Source: Dyella choica (GTDB taxonomy: Bacteria; Pseudomonadota; Gammaproteobacteria; Xanthomonadales; Rhodanobacteraceae). Taken from it: a stretch of 64,000 bases of DNA. Shown here in pieces: positions 52,818 to 60,979 of this stretch. The notes beneath the pieces are model-generated. The model searched no databases. It was given only the letters and a program-made list of their open reading frames with translations, and was not told where the DNA came from. Numbering within the stretch: position 1 is the stretch's first letter; each line of letters opens with the position of its first letter. Both the position numbers and the translations under genes were made by a program. Where the stretch lies: NCBI RefSeq assembly GCF_003977665.1, contig NZ_RYYV01000019.1, positions 1-64,000 of the forward strand, written 5' to 3'.

Positions 52818-53729
52818 CTACGTATCGAGGTGTTTGCGCATGAATACGGTGGCCTGGGGGTTGTCGTTGTAGCGTTCGCAACGCTCGTAGCCCCGCTTTT
52901 CATATAGCCAGATGGCGGCCTTCAGGTCGTCGTAGCTGTCCAGATAGATCCATTCGATGCCTTGGCTGCGCGCGTACGCCTCCTGGGCATCGAGCAGCTT
53001 GTCGGCAATGTGCCGGCCGCGTGCGCTGGGTTTCACGTACAGGCGCTTGCATTCGCTGGCGTGCGGCAGGGTGGTCAGCTTGCGCAGCACGACGCATCCC
53101 ACCACCTCATCGTCCAGATAGGCGAGCCATATTCCCGACGCGGGATCGTCGATGAGCTGCTGAATGCTGCCGGGCTTGTCCCGCTGCACGACATGCACGG
53201 CTTCGTAGTACTCATTAAGAAGGGCCAATGCATGATCATCAGGCGCAGTCAGGCGAGTGATGCGCAGGGGGGCTTGCCGGCGATCTTCAAGCAGGCTGCG
53301 GACACCCGCCAGGGAAGTGACCAATGCTGCGCGATCGGCCGCGCTCAGGTGTGTAAGCATGCCGTGGATATGCGCCATGGACTGCTCGTTGAGGCGCGCG
53401 ACGGCCTTTTGTCCGACTGCGGTGAGCAGCAACGGTTTCTCGCGAGCATCCGTGTCGGAGCTTACGCGGCGGATCAGCTTGCGCCGGATCAAGCCCGATA
53501 GAAGGCGGCTCATATAGCCGGCATCCAGTTCCAGCGTTTCCTGCAGCGCGGACGCCGTCACCTTTGGTTGGGCACTCACCTCGTAGAGGATGCGAGCCTC
53601 GGTCAGTGCGAACTCGCCGTCGAGGTGTCTGCGGCGCAGCAATCCAAGCCGGGCTGTGTAGTAGCGGTTGAACTCACGTATCGCGGCAATCTGCTGCGCG
53701 AGTTGCGCTTGCGTCTGGTGGGTGTTCAT
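52818..53729 (-). CDS. MarR-GNAT fusion protein
   Basis: A 303-residue protein. Residues 25-145 are a MarR-type winged helix (EFALTEARILYEV, LELDAGYMSRLLSGLIRRKL, DAREKPLLLTAVG). Residues 155-300 are a GNAT acetyltransferase (RLYVKPSARGRHIADKLLD with the acetyl-CoA loop, then WIYLDSYDDLKAAIWLYEKR). This fusion is a known type, combining regulation with acetylation of an unknown amine. It converges with the LysR gene, six bases apart. Confidence 0.9.
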   Translation of the reverse strand: MNTHQTQAQLAQQIAAIREFNRYYTARLGLLRRRHLDGEFALTEARILYEVSAQPKVTASALQETLELDAGYMSRLLSGLIRRKLIRRVSSDTDAREKPLLLTAVGQKAVARLNEQSMAHIHGMLTHLSAADRAALVTSLAGVRSLLEDRRQAPLRITRLTAPDDHALALLNEYYEAVHVVQRDKPGSIQQLIDDPASGIWLAYLDDEVVGCVVLRKLTTLPHASECKRLYVKPSARGRHIADKLLDAQEAYARSQGIEWIYLDSYDDLKAAIWLYEKRGYERCERYNDNPQATVFMRKHLDT

Positions 53730-53816
53730 GGGTTGCCACTCTAAATCCAAATAGTTGCTTTTGGCAACTATTCGGACGGGCGCGCGAAATTCGTGCCCGG
53801 CTTCGGGTTGCGTGCG

Positions 53817-54551
53817 TCAGGAGCGGGCGCGGAAGGTCACCACCAGCACATCGCGATGTGCCGGCTCGTCAGGGGTGATCGGGGTTACCGGCGTCACGCC
53901 ATGGAACACGCGCGGATCGTGGATCAGCGCCGCATCGAACGGATGGGTGAGGGTGAAATGGCCAAGGGGCTTGCCATCCGGGCTGTGGATGGTGGTGGTG
54001 CCGCTGGCGATGTTGCAGCGATCGATCAGCAGTACCAGCACGAAATCCACGCCGTCACGATGGCTGCCTTCCGGAGTGGGTTCGCCGGCGGAGGTAGAGC
54101 TTGCCTCGATACGGAATTGATGGACTTCGACATGCCAGCTTGGGGTGGCCGGTGCGAGCGAGCTGAAGAAGTCATTGCAGAACGCGAGGATGGTGCGGAG
54201 GCTTTTACCGTTCGCCATGGCGGAATCGACCGGCTCGAACCAGCGCTCGATATCGCCTTGCAGGCGGTTGTATAGCAGCGATTGGTAATGCGGCTGATGC
54301 GGCGCCAGCTCGACACCGTCGTTGGGCGTGGCCGTATAAGTGGCGTGGCGACGTCGCCGCTGCCGCCCCGTTGCGGCGAGATAAGGATCGGGACCGAGCT
54401 GGTTCCAGCTTGCAGCGAAGGCGTTCCAATCCGACAAATCGCCCGATGCTCGCAGCAGAGGATGCATGACTTCCGCGGTGACGAAGGAGTAGCCGTCGCG
54501 CTTCACAGCGTCGAGCGGCGCGCAGACGGGCGAATCGATGGGGATTTGCAT
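53817..54551 (-). CDS. 2OG-Fe(II) dioxygenase (PF10014-like)
   Basis: A 244-residue protein of the family that includes isoleucine 4-hydroxylase. The iron ligands are H164-R-D166 (EGSHRDGVDF) and H217 (RVFHGVTPV), and R233 would bind 2-oxoglutarate. It probably hydroxylates a free amino acid. The start at 54551 gives a protein of normal length; there is no ribosome site, but TATAAT lies six bases before the ATG, so the mRNA may be leaderless. Confidence 0.83.
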   Translation of the reverse strand: MQIPIDSPVCAPLDAVKRDGYSFVTAEVMHPLLRASGDLSDWNAFAASWNQLGPDPYLAATGRQRRRRHATYTATPNDGVELAPHQPHYQSLLYNRLQGDIERWFEPVDSAMANGKSLRTILAFCNDFFSSLAPATPSWHVEVHQFRIEASSTSAGEPTPEGSHRDGVDFVLVLLIDRCNIASGTTTIHSPDGKPLGHFTLTHPFDAALIHDPRVFHGVTPVTPITPDEPAHRDVLVVTFRARS

Positions 54552-54564
54552 GGAGGGATTATAT
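54552..54564 (-). promoter_or_regulatory. -10 box of a possibly leaderless mRNA
   Basis: On the minus strand CTATATAATCCCTCC stands directly before the ATG at 54551, with TATAAT ending six bases upstream. Transcription would then begin at or next to the start codon. No convincing -35 is seen. Confidence 0.45.
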
Positions 54565-54612
54565 AGCCGGGACTCCGCTACCCTGCGCTCCCCCTCCCTG
54601 AGGGAGCGGGAG

Positions 54613-54689
54613 CGCAGGCTTAGGTTGTAAAACCCTGCCTTGCCATGCTTGCAACGCACGCGATGCCGGGATTGCCATTCCAGCCTACG
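54613..54689. repeat. Degenerate GTAG-headed REP pair
   Basis: Only the right half (GCCGGGATTGCCATTCCAGC then CTACG) is clear; the left (GCAGGCTTAGGTTGTAAAAC) is much decayed. It lies between exbD and the dioxygenase gene. Confidence 0.5.
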
Positions 54690-54691
54690 TG

Positions 54692-55090
54692 CTAATGCAT
54701 TCCGAGCATGTCGATCCTGGCCAGCCCCTGCGCCTTTGCTTCCGCCAGCACTCTTGCCACGGCCTCGTAGGCCGCGCCGTCGGCCGCATCGATTTCCAGC
54801 GCAGGTTGCGTGGATTGCGTTGCGGCAATCGCCAGCTGCGTTCGCAACTGGTCGAGGCTTACGGGCGTACCGTTCCAGAACATCGCGCCATCGGCCTGGA
54901 CCGCCAGGTGAATGGGGGTGGCGGCTTCGGTGAAATGGCTGGAGCCCTGCGGCAAATCCAATTTCGTTTTGTGCGTAATGATCGGTGCGCTGATCATGAA
55001 GATGATCAATAAAACCAGCATGACGTCGACCAGCGGCGTCACGTTGATCTGGGCCATTACGTCATGCGATGCACGAACAGAGAAAGCCAT
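54692..55090 (-). CDS. ExbD/TolR-family protein
   Basis: A 132-residue protein with the family signature: INVTPLVDVMLVLLIIFMIS in one membrane segment near the N-terminus, with the conserved Asp, followed by a periplasmic domain. GGAGGAAGT precedes the ATG at 55090. ExbD works with ExbB and TonB to energise outer-membrane transport. No exbB or tonB gene is adjacent, so it is an orphan or a second copy. Confidence 0.9.
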   Translation of the reverse strand: MAFSVRASHDVMAQINVTPLVDVMLVLLIIFMISAPIITHKTKLDLPQGSSHFTEAATPIHLAVQADGAMFWNGTPVSLDQLRTQLAIAATQSTQPALEIDAADGAAYEAVARVLAEAKAQGLARIDMLGMH

Positions 55091-55237
55091 ACTTCCTCCT
55101 GGGCGAACGTGTCGATATCGATGTGCGCCCGGCATTCAAGGGGAACCGGGCGACGCCAGCTTAGTGCCGGCTCGGACATAAAAGCAAAGCCATAAGCACT
55201 TATGCTGTGCCGGCTGTCATCCGATAGGGAGAGCATC

Positions 55238-55720
55238 ATGCCAAGCACAAGGGTGCATTGGTTTTTCGTATCAATCGTTTTCGCCGGCGCACTGCATGCG
55301 CAGGAACCTGCCAAGCGGCCCGCCATCGAAGCGTTTGCCAAAGGGGTGCAGATCTACGCCTGCACACCCTCTCATGGTAGCTTTGCCTGGGTCTTGAAGG
55401 CGCCGGAAGCGAGCTTGAGCGATGCCAGGGGCCATGTGTTCGGCAAGCATTTCGCGGGGCCTAGCTGGCAGGCTGAAGACGGCAGCGTGGTGGTGGGCGA
55501 GGCGCTCAACCTGTCACCTTCGCCCGATGCCGGTTCCATTGCGTGGCTGGTGTTGCATGCCAAGTCGCACACCGGTGCGGGTGAGATGGCGAGCGTGCAG
55601 TACGTGGTCCGCACGCGTACCGAAGGTGGCGTGGCACCCGCTATGGGCTGCGATGCCGTGCATGCGGGTACCGAAGTGCGTGTGCCCTACAGTGCGGTCT
55701 ATCTATTCTTTCGCGGCTGA
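55238..55720 (+). CDS. DUF3455 exported protein
   Basis: A 160-residue protein with a signal peptide (cleavage after LHA). The body fits DUF3455: GVQIYACTPSHGSFAWVLKA, then DARGHVFGKHFAGPSWQAED, and AWLVLHAKSHTGAGEMASVQ followed by a late conserved Cys (GCDAVHAGTEVRVPYSA). GGGAGAG precedes the ATG at 55238. Function unknown; it may bind a ligand or act at the surface. Confidence 0.8.
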   Translation: MPSTRVHWFFVSIVFAGALHAQEPAKRPAIEAFAKGVQIYACTPSHGSFAWVLKAPEASLSDARGHVFGKHFAGPSWQAEDGSVVVGEALNLSPSPDAGSIAWLVLHAKSHTGAGEMASVQYVVRTRTEGGVAPAMGCDAVHAGTEVRVPYSAVYLFFRG

Positions 55721-55751
55721 AGACTCTCGCTGGATGCGCGTCGAGCGGGGC

Positions 55752-55818
55752 GTAGGCTGGGATGATAATCCCAGCTTCTGCGTGGCATACCGGTGCTGGG
55801 ATTGTCATCCGGGCCTAC
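55752..55818. repeat. GTAG-headed REP pair nearest the RAYT gene
   Basis: GTAGGCTGGGATGATAATCC and GCTGGGATTGTCATCCGGGC then CTAC. It lies 310 bases upstream of the RAYT start. Confidence 0.85.
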
Positions 55819-56129
55819 CAGGCGCGCATACAGTGTGGTGACGGGTACGATCGGGCAGGCTCGCGCCAACGGAGGACGACTCGTTCCATCCAGCCCCTTA
55901 TGGACCCCCGCCGCGAAGTGTCTTTCGTCACGCCATTTTCACGGATTAGGGATGAGGCTGTAGACTGGAGCCTTGCGGGTAAGCCTGTTTTGATAGGAAA
56001 AAACGGGCGGCATTTGACGATCCACGTAGATGCGCAGCAGAACGCGACGTTTGAGCGTGACACGGTCTCGTATCGACAGGGCGACATCTTCATAAGACCG
56101 CACGCGCATCGCCGCACGGAGGCCTTTCG
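55819..56129. other. Gap before the RAYT gene
   Basis: About 310 bases without a supported gene. A frame across 55985-56100 reads like ordinary protein (GKPVLIGKNGRHLTIHVD) but has no good start and may be a fragment. Confidence 0.35.
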
Positions 56130-56834
56130 ATGCCACGAGCGCCACGGTTCGATCTTGCTTATGTACCCCAGCACATCATTCAACGCGGGCATGATGGCGC
56201 CGAGTGCTTTTACGCTCCAGCCGATTACCGTAGTTATCTGGTGCAACTGCTGCACGCCAGCAGTCGCTGGCAATGCCTGGTGCATGCTTATGTGCTGATG
56301 CCCAATCACGTGCATCTACTGGTGACGCCGTCGTGCGTCGGCGCGTTGGCGCACATGATGCAGGGGCTCGGGCGCAACTACGTAAGCTATTTCAATTCGA
56401 CTTACCACCGTTCAGGAACATTGTGGGAAGGACGCTACAAATCCTGCCTGGTCGGCTCGGATTATGTGCTGAGCTGTCAGTGCTATATCGAACTCAACCC
56501 CGTGCGTTCGGGATTGGTGGGCGAGCCATCCTCGTACCCGTGGTCCAGCTATGCCTGCAACGCGTTGGGAAAACCTGATCCGGTGGTCGTTCCGCATGCC
56601 GAATTCGTAGCGTTGGGAAACTATAGAGAGCAGTGCATGCGCGCCTATCGGCAGTTGTTTGCGGCGGATATCGAGCCGGCTGTGCTGAGGGAAATCCGCA
56701 CCTACATTCAGCAGCAGCGCGCACTGGGTTCGCCGGCGTTTCAGGAGCGGGTGGAAGCGATGCTCGGAAGGTGTGCAAAGGCCCGGCCGGCGCACCGGCC
56801 GCGCAAGCGTCCCGAGGCGATCGGGCGCGTGTAA
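56130..56834 (+). CDS. REP-associated tyrosine transposase (RAYT)
   Basis: A 234-residue Y1 transposase-like protein. The HUH motif is H60-V-H62 (YVLMPNHVHLLV), and the following RSGTLWEGRYKS and YIELNPVRSGLV are the family's marks. The catalytic tyrosine lies in the helix at residues 111-120 (Y112 or Y119). GGAGG is seven bases before the ATG. RAYTs nick and move REP elements bordered by GTAG/GGAG-like tetranucleotides; the GTAG-headed elements in this window are the natural substrate. It is single-copy here and intact, so it may still act. Confidence 0.92.
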   Translation: MPRAPRFDLAYVPQHIIQRGHDGAECFYAPADYRSYLVQLLHASSRWQCLVHAYVLMPNHVHLLVTPSCVGALAHMMQGLGRNYVSYFNSTYHRSGTLWEGRYKSCLVGSDYVLSCQCYIELNPVRSGLVGEPSSYPWSSYACNALGKPDPVVVPHAEFVALGNYREQCMRAYRQLFAADIEPAVLREIRTYIQQQRALGSPAFQERVEAMLGRCAKARPAHRPRKRPEAIGRV

Positions 56835-56884
56835 TGCAGCAAGGCGCTTGATCGGTGCTGCTGGCGCAGCAGCGGCGCGATGGG

Positions 56885-57250
56885 CTATTTTTCCAGCATC
56901 GCTTTCAACCGCAGCAGCGCCTGGTCCCATTGCTGCGCAATGGCATCGAGCGAACGCCGAGCCTCCTCCAGTCGTGATGGTTCGAATTCCCACAAGCGCT
57001 CGCGCCCCTGCCGTAGGTCGCGTACCAGCCCGGCGTCCGCCAAAACCTGCAAATGCTTGGTAACGGCTTGCCGCGTGATCTCGGTACCGGCCGTAAGCTG
57101 GGCGATCGACAGCGCACTGCCAGTGCAGAGCAGGGCGATCAGGCGCAGGCGGGTTTCGTCCCCCAGCGCGGCGAACACGGGTACAGCCTTGTGCAACAGC
57201 GGAAGCTTGGTGCCTGCGTTTCGCACCGAAGCTTCAGTGCGAGGCGACAT
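56885..57250 (-). CDS. ArsR-family regulator
   Basis: A 121-residue winged-helix protein: VFAALGDETRLRLIALLCTG, LSIAQLTAGTEITRQAVTKH (recognition helix) and LVRDLRQGRERLWEF. No metal-binding Cys pair is seen, as in regulators paired with SRPBCC proteins. It overlaps the upstream SRPBCC gene by 17 bases and is read second in that operon, the reverse of the more common order. Paired GCAACC/GGTTGC palindromes at the operon start are its likely site. Confidence 0.88.
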   Translation of the reverse strand: MSPRTEASVRNAGTKLPLLHKAVPVFAALGDETRLRLIALLCTGSALSIAQLTAGTEITRQAVTKHLQVLADAGLVRDLRQGRERLWEFEPSRLEEARRSLDAIAQQWDQALLRLKAMLEK

Positions 57251-57695
57251 AGGCGTCGATGTTGTTCATCTGCTCCTCCCAGCCGCTGTTGTTCATGCGG
57301 AAGGCTTCCTGCCTTCGGTGTGCCGGGATCCGGTCGAATCCGGATTCGACCACGCGCAGCAAGGTGCCGCCGGAGCTTTCCTCCAGCTCGAACGTCACCA
57401 GGGTGGTGGGTTCTTGCGAATAGTCCACATCGGGATCTATGGCGTACGGATGCCAGCGAAACGACAGCAAGCGTTCCGGTTCCACGCGATCGACCACCAC
57501 CTTCATCACCAGGTGTTCATAGCCTGGATAGGTGATGTTTCCTTCGCACGGTTCGCCGGCCACGAAGCGCTTTCCCTTGAGCGCCACGCCGAACCATTCG
57601 CCAAAGGATTCGGCATCCGCCAGCGCTTGCCACACCTTTGCACGTGGTGCCTTGATGAGGACCTGTCGTTCGATACGATCTGTGGATGAGTTCAT
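57234..57695 (-). CDS. SRPBCC (AHSA1-type) protein
   Basis: A 153-residue protein with the SRPBCC/activator-of-Hsp90-like pattern: RQVLIKAPRAKVWQALADAE, FGEWFGVALKG, then RVEPERLLSFRWHPY and a C-terminal GWEEQMNNIDAYV helix. Members bind hydrophobic ligands in a deep cavity. AGGAGG precedes the ATG at 57695 and is itself covered by a palindrome. It is first in the operon with the ArsR regulator. Confidence 0.88.
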   Translation of the reverse strand: MNSSTDRIERQVLIKAPRAKVWQALADAESFGEWFGVALKGKRFVAGEPCEGNITYPGYEHLVMKVVVDRVEPERLLSFRWHPYAIDPDVDYSQEPTTLVTFELEESSGGTLLRVVESGFDRIPAHRRQEAFRMNNSGWEEQMNNIDAYVASH

Positions 57696-57697
57696 AG

Positions 57698-57713
57698 GCA
57701 ACCTCCTGGTTGC
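57698..57713. promoter_or_regulatory. ArsR operator copy 1, over the SRPBCC ribosome site
   Basis: GCAACC-TCCT-GGTTGC is a palindrome with six-base arms that includes the AGGAGG of the SRPBCC gene. Confidence 0.65.
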
Positions 57714-57738
57714 ATATTAGTGCGGTCGTCGCTATCCA

Positions 57739-57756
57739 TGCAACCTCATGGTTGCA
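57739..57756. promoter_or_regulatory. ArsR operator copy 2
   Basis: TGCAACC-TCAT-GGTTGCA is the same palindrome with seven-base arms, 42 bases (four helical turns) from copy 1. Confidence 0.68.
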
Positions 57757-57883
57757 CTTGGGCGATCGTGCCGGCGGCGGGCGGACTGGCTATGCTCGAC
57801 TTGCTTTTGTCCGATCCGCCGCAGCTCGTACGTCATCGGAGTGGCGGCGCATGCTGCCCGCCTCGAACCGACGGAGAAATGCC

Positions 57884-58249
57884 ATGCAATACCTACTAAT
57901 GTTGTTTGCCGAAGAAAAGGCCTGGGGCCGGATGTCCAGCGCAGACCAGGAACGCGGTGTGGCCGCCTACGGCGCCTATACGCAGGCACTCAAGGAGGCC
58001 GGCGTGTGGGTGGGCTCCAACCGGCTGCAGAACACGGATTCGGCTACCACCGTGCGCGTGGTCGACGGCAAGTCGCAGGTGCTGGATGGGCCCTATGCGG
58101 ATTCCAAGGAGCAGCTTGCCGGCTATTACCTGATCGAGGCGGCCGATCTCGACGCAGCACTGGGCTGGGCAGCGCGCTGCCCGGGCGCTGGCCACGGCAC
58201 CATTGAAGTGCGACCGGTATGGCCTACGTACGGAGGCAGCCCATCGTGA
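57884..58249 (+). CDS. YCII/DGPF-domain protein
   Basis: A 121-residue protein with the family opening MQYLLMLFAEEKAWGRMS and the DGPF-type motif in VLDGPYADSKEQLAGYYLIE. CGGAGAAATG precedes the ATG at 57884. Its stop overlaps the GTG start of the ECF sigma gene (GTGA), a coupling typical of ECF42 loci, where DGPF proteins are partners or targets. Confidence 0.9.
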   Translation: MQYLLMLFAEEKAWGRMSSADQERGVAAYGAYTQALKEAGVWVGSNRLQNTDSATTVRVVDGKSQVLDGPYADSKEQLAGYYLIEAADLDAALGWAARCPGAGHGTIEVRPVWPTYGGSPS

Positions 58250-59499
58250 GCGAAGGCGCTTGCGCGCGAGCGGCCGCGAACGCGGTAGCGCGCCGCAGCT
58301 ATGGCAAGCTGCTGGCGTATCTGGCCGCCGACATGCATGACGTGTCGGCGGCGGAGGACGCCTTGTCGGAGGCGTTTGCTGCCGCACTGGCGGATTGGCC
58401 GCTGCATGGCTGCCCCGACCATCCGGAGTCCTGGCTGATGACGGTGGCGCGCCGCAAGGGCATCGATGGTGTACGGCGGCGCCGCAGCGGCGAAGCTGCT
58501 TCGGTGCAGTTGCAGGCGATAGCCGATATGCGGGCGGAGTGCGTGGACAGCGGCGAGGAAGAGGCTTTCCCCGATCGGCGCCTGGCCCTGCTGTTCGCCT
58601 GCGCCCATCCAGCCATCGATGTGGGCATTCGTGCACCGTTGATGCTGCAGACCGTGCTGGGCATGGATGCGAAGACCATCGCCTCGGCTTTTCTGGTTTC
58701 GCCCGAAGCGATGGGCAAACGGCTGGCTCGTGCCAAGCAGAAGATCCGCGAGGCGGGCATTCCCTTTGTCATCCCTGAACGGGACGCCTGGAACGAACGG
58801 CTCGAAGGCGTGCTCACTGCGATCTACGCGACCTATGCCGAGGGCTGGAGCGATCCTGGCGATGCCGATCTCATGCGCCGTGACCTGGCCGACGAAGCGC
58901 TCTTCCTTGCCCGACTGCTGGCGGAGCTGTTGCCGCAGGAGCCGGAAACGCTGGGCTTGCTTGCTTGCATGCTGTACACCGAGGCGCGCCGCGGCGCGCG
59001 CCGTAACGCGCAAGGTGAGTACGTGCCATTGGCGGAGCAGGACACACTTCTATGGGAGGCCGGCATGATCGATGAGGCCGAAGCCCTGTTGCGGCGGGCA
59101 AGTGCATTCCGGCGTATCGGCCGCTACCAACTCGAAGCGGCGCTGCAGTCGGCACACGTCGAGCGCCGCCGTTCCGGGCGTAACGACTGGACTCCCGAGG
59201 TACAGCTTTACGACGCGTTGCATGCATTGACCGGCTCGCCAGTCGTTGCACTCAATCGCGCGCTGGCGGTGGCGGAGCTTGAAGGGCCTGAGGCAGCCAT
59301 TGCCATCATCCGCAGCTTGTCCGAAGACAGGCGGATGGCCGACTATCAGTCGTATTGGGCCGCGCGTGCGGCGTTGTTTGCGCGTGTTGGGGATGTGCGC
59401 GAAGCCTTACATGCCTACGATATGGCGATTGGTTTGGCGCGTGATCCGGCGGTGCGGCATTTTTTACAGCGGCAGCAGAGCATTCTTGAGACGAAATGA
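58246..59499 (+). CDS. ECF42-group RNA polymerase sigma factor with C-terminal extension
   Basis: A 417-residue protein. The first 180 residues hold sigma regions 2 and 4 (ALSEAFAAALADWPLHGCPD, WLMTVARRKGIDGVRRRRS; ALLFACAHPAIDVGIRAPLM, VSPEAMGKRLARAKQKI). The remaining 240 residues form the helical DUF6596/TPR-like extension known to be needed for ECF42 activity. Coupling to a YCII/DGPF gene fits ECF42. No anti-sigma gene is adjacent, as is usual for this group. Confidence 0.9.
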   Translation: MSEGACARAAANAVARRSYGKLLAYLAADMHDVSAAEDALSEAFAAALADWPLHGCPDHPESWLMTVARRKGIDGVRRRRSGEAASVQLQAIADMRAECVDSGEEEAFPDRRLALLFACAHPAIDVGIRAPLMLQTVLGMDAKTIASAFLVSPEAMGKRLARAKQKIREAGIPFVIPERDAWNERLEGVLTAIYATYAEGWSDPGDADLMRRDLADEALFLARLLAELLPQEPETLGLLACMLYTEARRGARRNAQGEYVPLAEQDTLLWEAGMIDEAEALLRRASAFRRIGRYQLEAALQSAHVERRRSGRNDWTPEVQLYDALHALTGSPVVALNRALAVAELEGPEAAIAIIRSLSEDRRMADYQSYWAARAALFARVGDVREALHAYDMAIGLARDPAVRHFLQRQQSILETK

Positions 59500-59515
59500 T
59501 TGATTTGAGATCCGC

Positions 59516-59580
59516 GTAGGCTGGGATGACAATCCCAGCTTACGCGGCTTGCTGATGCCGGGTTTGCCATCCCAGCCTAC
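59516..59580. repeat. GTAG-headed REP pair
   Basis: GTAGGCTGGGATGACAATCC and the right half GCCGGGTTTGCCATCCCAGC then CTAC. It lies between the ECF42 gene and the transporter gene. Confidence 0.82.
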
Positions 59581-59651
59581 GCGAGCCATCTGCCCCGCCG
59601 CGTCCCCAGTCTGGCAGAATCGGTCATTCCGCTTACCGGGAAGCCAAGCAC

Positions 59652-60911
59652 ATGCGTGACGCCGTCACTACTCCGGCCAATTCACCCGGCCGGGTCCTGT
59701 TCGCCAGCCTGATCGGCACCACCATCGAGTTCTTCGATTTCTACATCTACGCCACGGCGGCGGTGCTGGTGTTTCCCAAGCTGTTCTTTCCGGCGGGCGA
59801 TGCGACGACGGCAACCTTGCAATCCTTCGCCACGTTCGCACTGGCCTTCATCGCGCGGCCGATCGGTTCGGCCCTGTTCGGCCACTTCGGCGATCGCATC
59901 GGCCGCAAGGCGACGCTGGTGGCGGCTTTGCTCACCATGGGCATCTCCACGGTGATGATCGGCGTGCTGCCCACCTACGACCATATCGGCCTGCTAGCAC
60001 CGGCACTGCTGGCGTTGTGCCGGCTGGGGCAGGGCCTTGGGCTCGGCGGCGAATGGGGCGGCGCCGTGCTGCTGGCGATTGAGAACGCGCCGCCCGGCAA
60101 GCGCGCCTGGTACGGCATGTTCCCGCAACTCGGCGCGCCGCTTGGTTTTCTCGCCGCAACCGGTCTGTTTCTGTGGCTCCAAAAGATGGGCGATGGCATG
60201 TTCTTCGCCTGGGGCTGGCGAGTACCGTTTCTGGCCAGCTCGGCGCTGGTGCTGATCGGCTTGTGGATGCGACTGCGCCTGAACGAAACGCCTGCGTTCG
60301 CGCGTGCGATGGCGCTGCAGGAGCGGGTGAAGGTACCGATGTTCAACGTGTTCGCGCGTCATACGCGCGCGCTCATCAGCGGTACGTTCGCGGCAATGGC
60401 CACCTTCGTGATCTTTTACCTGATGACGGTGTTCGCGCTGAGCTGGGCGACGTCCAAGCTCGCTTATTCGCGCGAATCGTTCCTGGTCGCGCAAATGGTG
60501 GGGGTACTGTTCTTCGCCTTGTTGATCCCATTCTCGGCTTGGCTGGCGGACAAACGCAGCGGCCGCTTCGCGATGCTGATGGCCACAGTACTGATCTTCG
60601 TGTTCGGCATTGCCTATGCGCCGCTGTTCGCGCAGAGCGGCATGCTGTTCATGGTGGTGGGCATGTGCGTCGTCGGTCTCACCTACGGTCCGCTGGGCAC
60701 GGTACTGGCGCAGATGTTCCCCACCGCCGTGCGCTATACCGGTGCGTCGTTGGCATTCAACATGGCGGGTATTTTCGGCGCTTCGCTCGCGCCGTATCTG
60801 GCCACCTGGCTGGCCAAGACCTATGGCCTGGCCTACGTGGGCTACTATCTTTCGGCGGCGGCCGTGCTCAGTTTGCTCGCGTTGCTGGCCAAGCCGCGCG
60901 AAGCGATGTAA
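59652..60911 (+). CDS. MHS-family major facilitator transporter
   Basis: A 419-residue protein with 12 membrane segments. The MHS signature is clear: TTIEFFDFYIYATAAVLVFP at the start, GHFGDRIGRKATLV in the first loop, RLGQGLGLGGEWGGAVLLA, and WRVPFLASSALVLIG. Relatives carry betaine, proline, shikimate, citrate or 2-oxoglutarate with protons; the substrate cannot be fixed from the sequence. It is monocistronic with a strong terminator. Confidence 0.92.
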   Translation: MRDAVTTPANSPGRVLFASLIGTTIEFFDFYIYATAAVLVFPKLFFPAGDATTATLQSFATFALAFIARPIGSALFGHFGDRIGRKATLVAALLTMGISTVMIGVLPTYDHIGLLAPALLALCRLGQGLGLGGEWGGAVLLAIENAPPGKRAWYGMFPQLGAPLGFLAATGLFLWLQKMGDGMFFAWGWRVPFLASSALVLIGLWMRLRLNETPAFARAMALQERVKVPMFNVFARHTRALISGTFAAMATFVIFYLMTVFALSWATSKLAYSRESFLVAQMVGVLFFALLIPFSAWLADKRSGRFAMLMATVLIFVFGIAYAPLFAQSGMLFMVVGMCVVGLTYGPLGTVLAQMFPTAVRYTGASLAFNMAGIFGASLAPYLATWLAKTYGLAYVGYYLSAAAVLSLLALLAKPREAM

Positions 60912-60927
60912 CGGCCAGCATCGGCGC

Positions 60928-60966
60928 AAAAAAAGCCCTGGCGAGCGCGGGCTGCCAGGGCTTTTC
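60928..60966. terminator. Bidirectional terminator
   Basis: AGCCCTGGC and GCCAGGGCT form a perfect 9-bp stem, with an A run before and four T after. It can serve both the transporter and the convergent YXWGXW gene. Confidence 0.85.
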
Positions 60967-60979
60967 ATCAGCCAGGCGA

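Noticed and set aside
11454-59580. Repeated GTAGGCTGGGAT units as a CRISPR array
   Set aside because: Copies are scattered between genes over 48 kb, palindromic and paired, without regular spacers or cas genes; they are REP elements.
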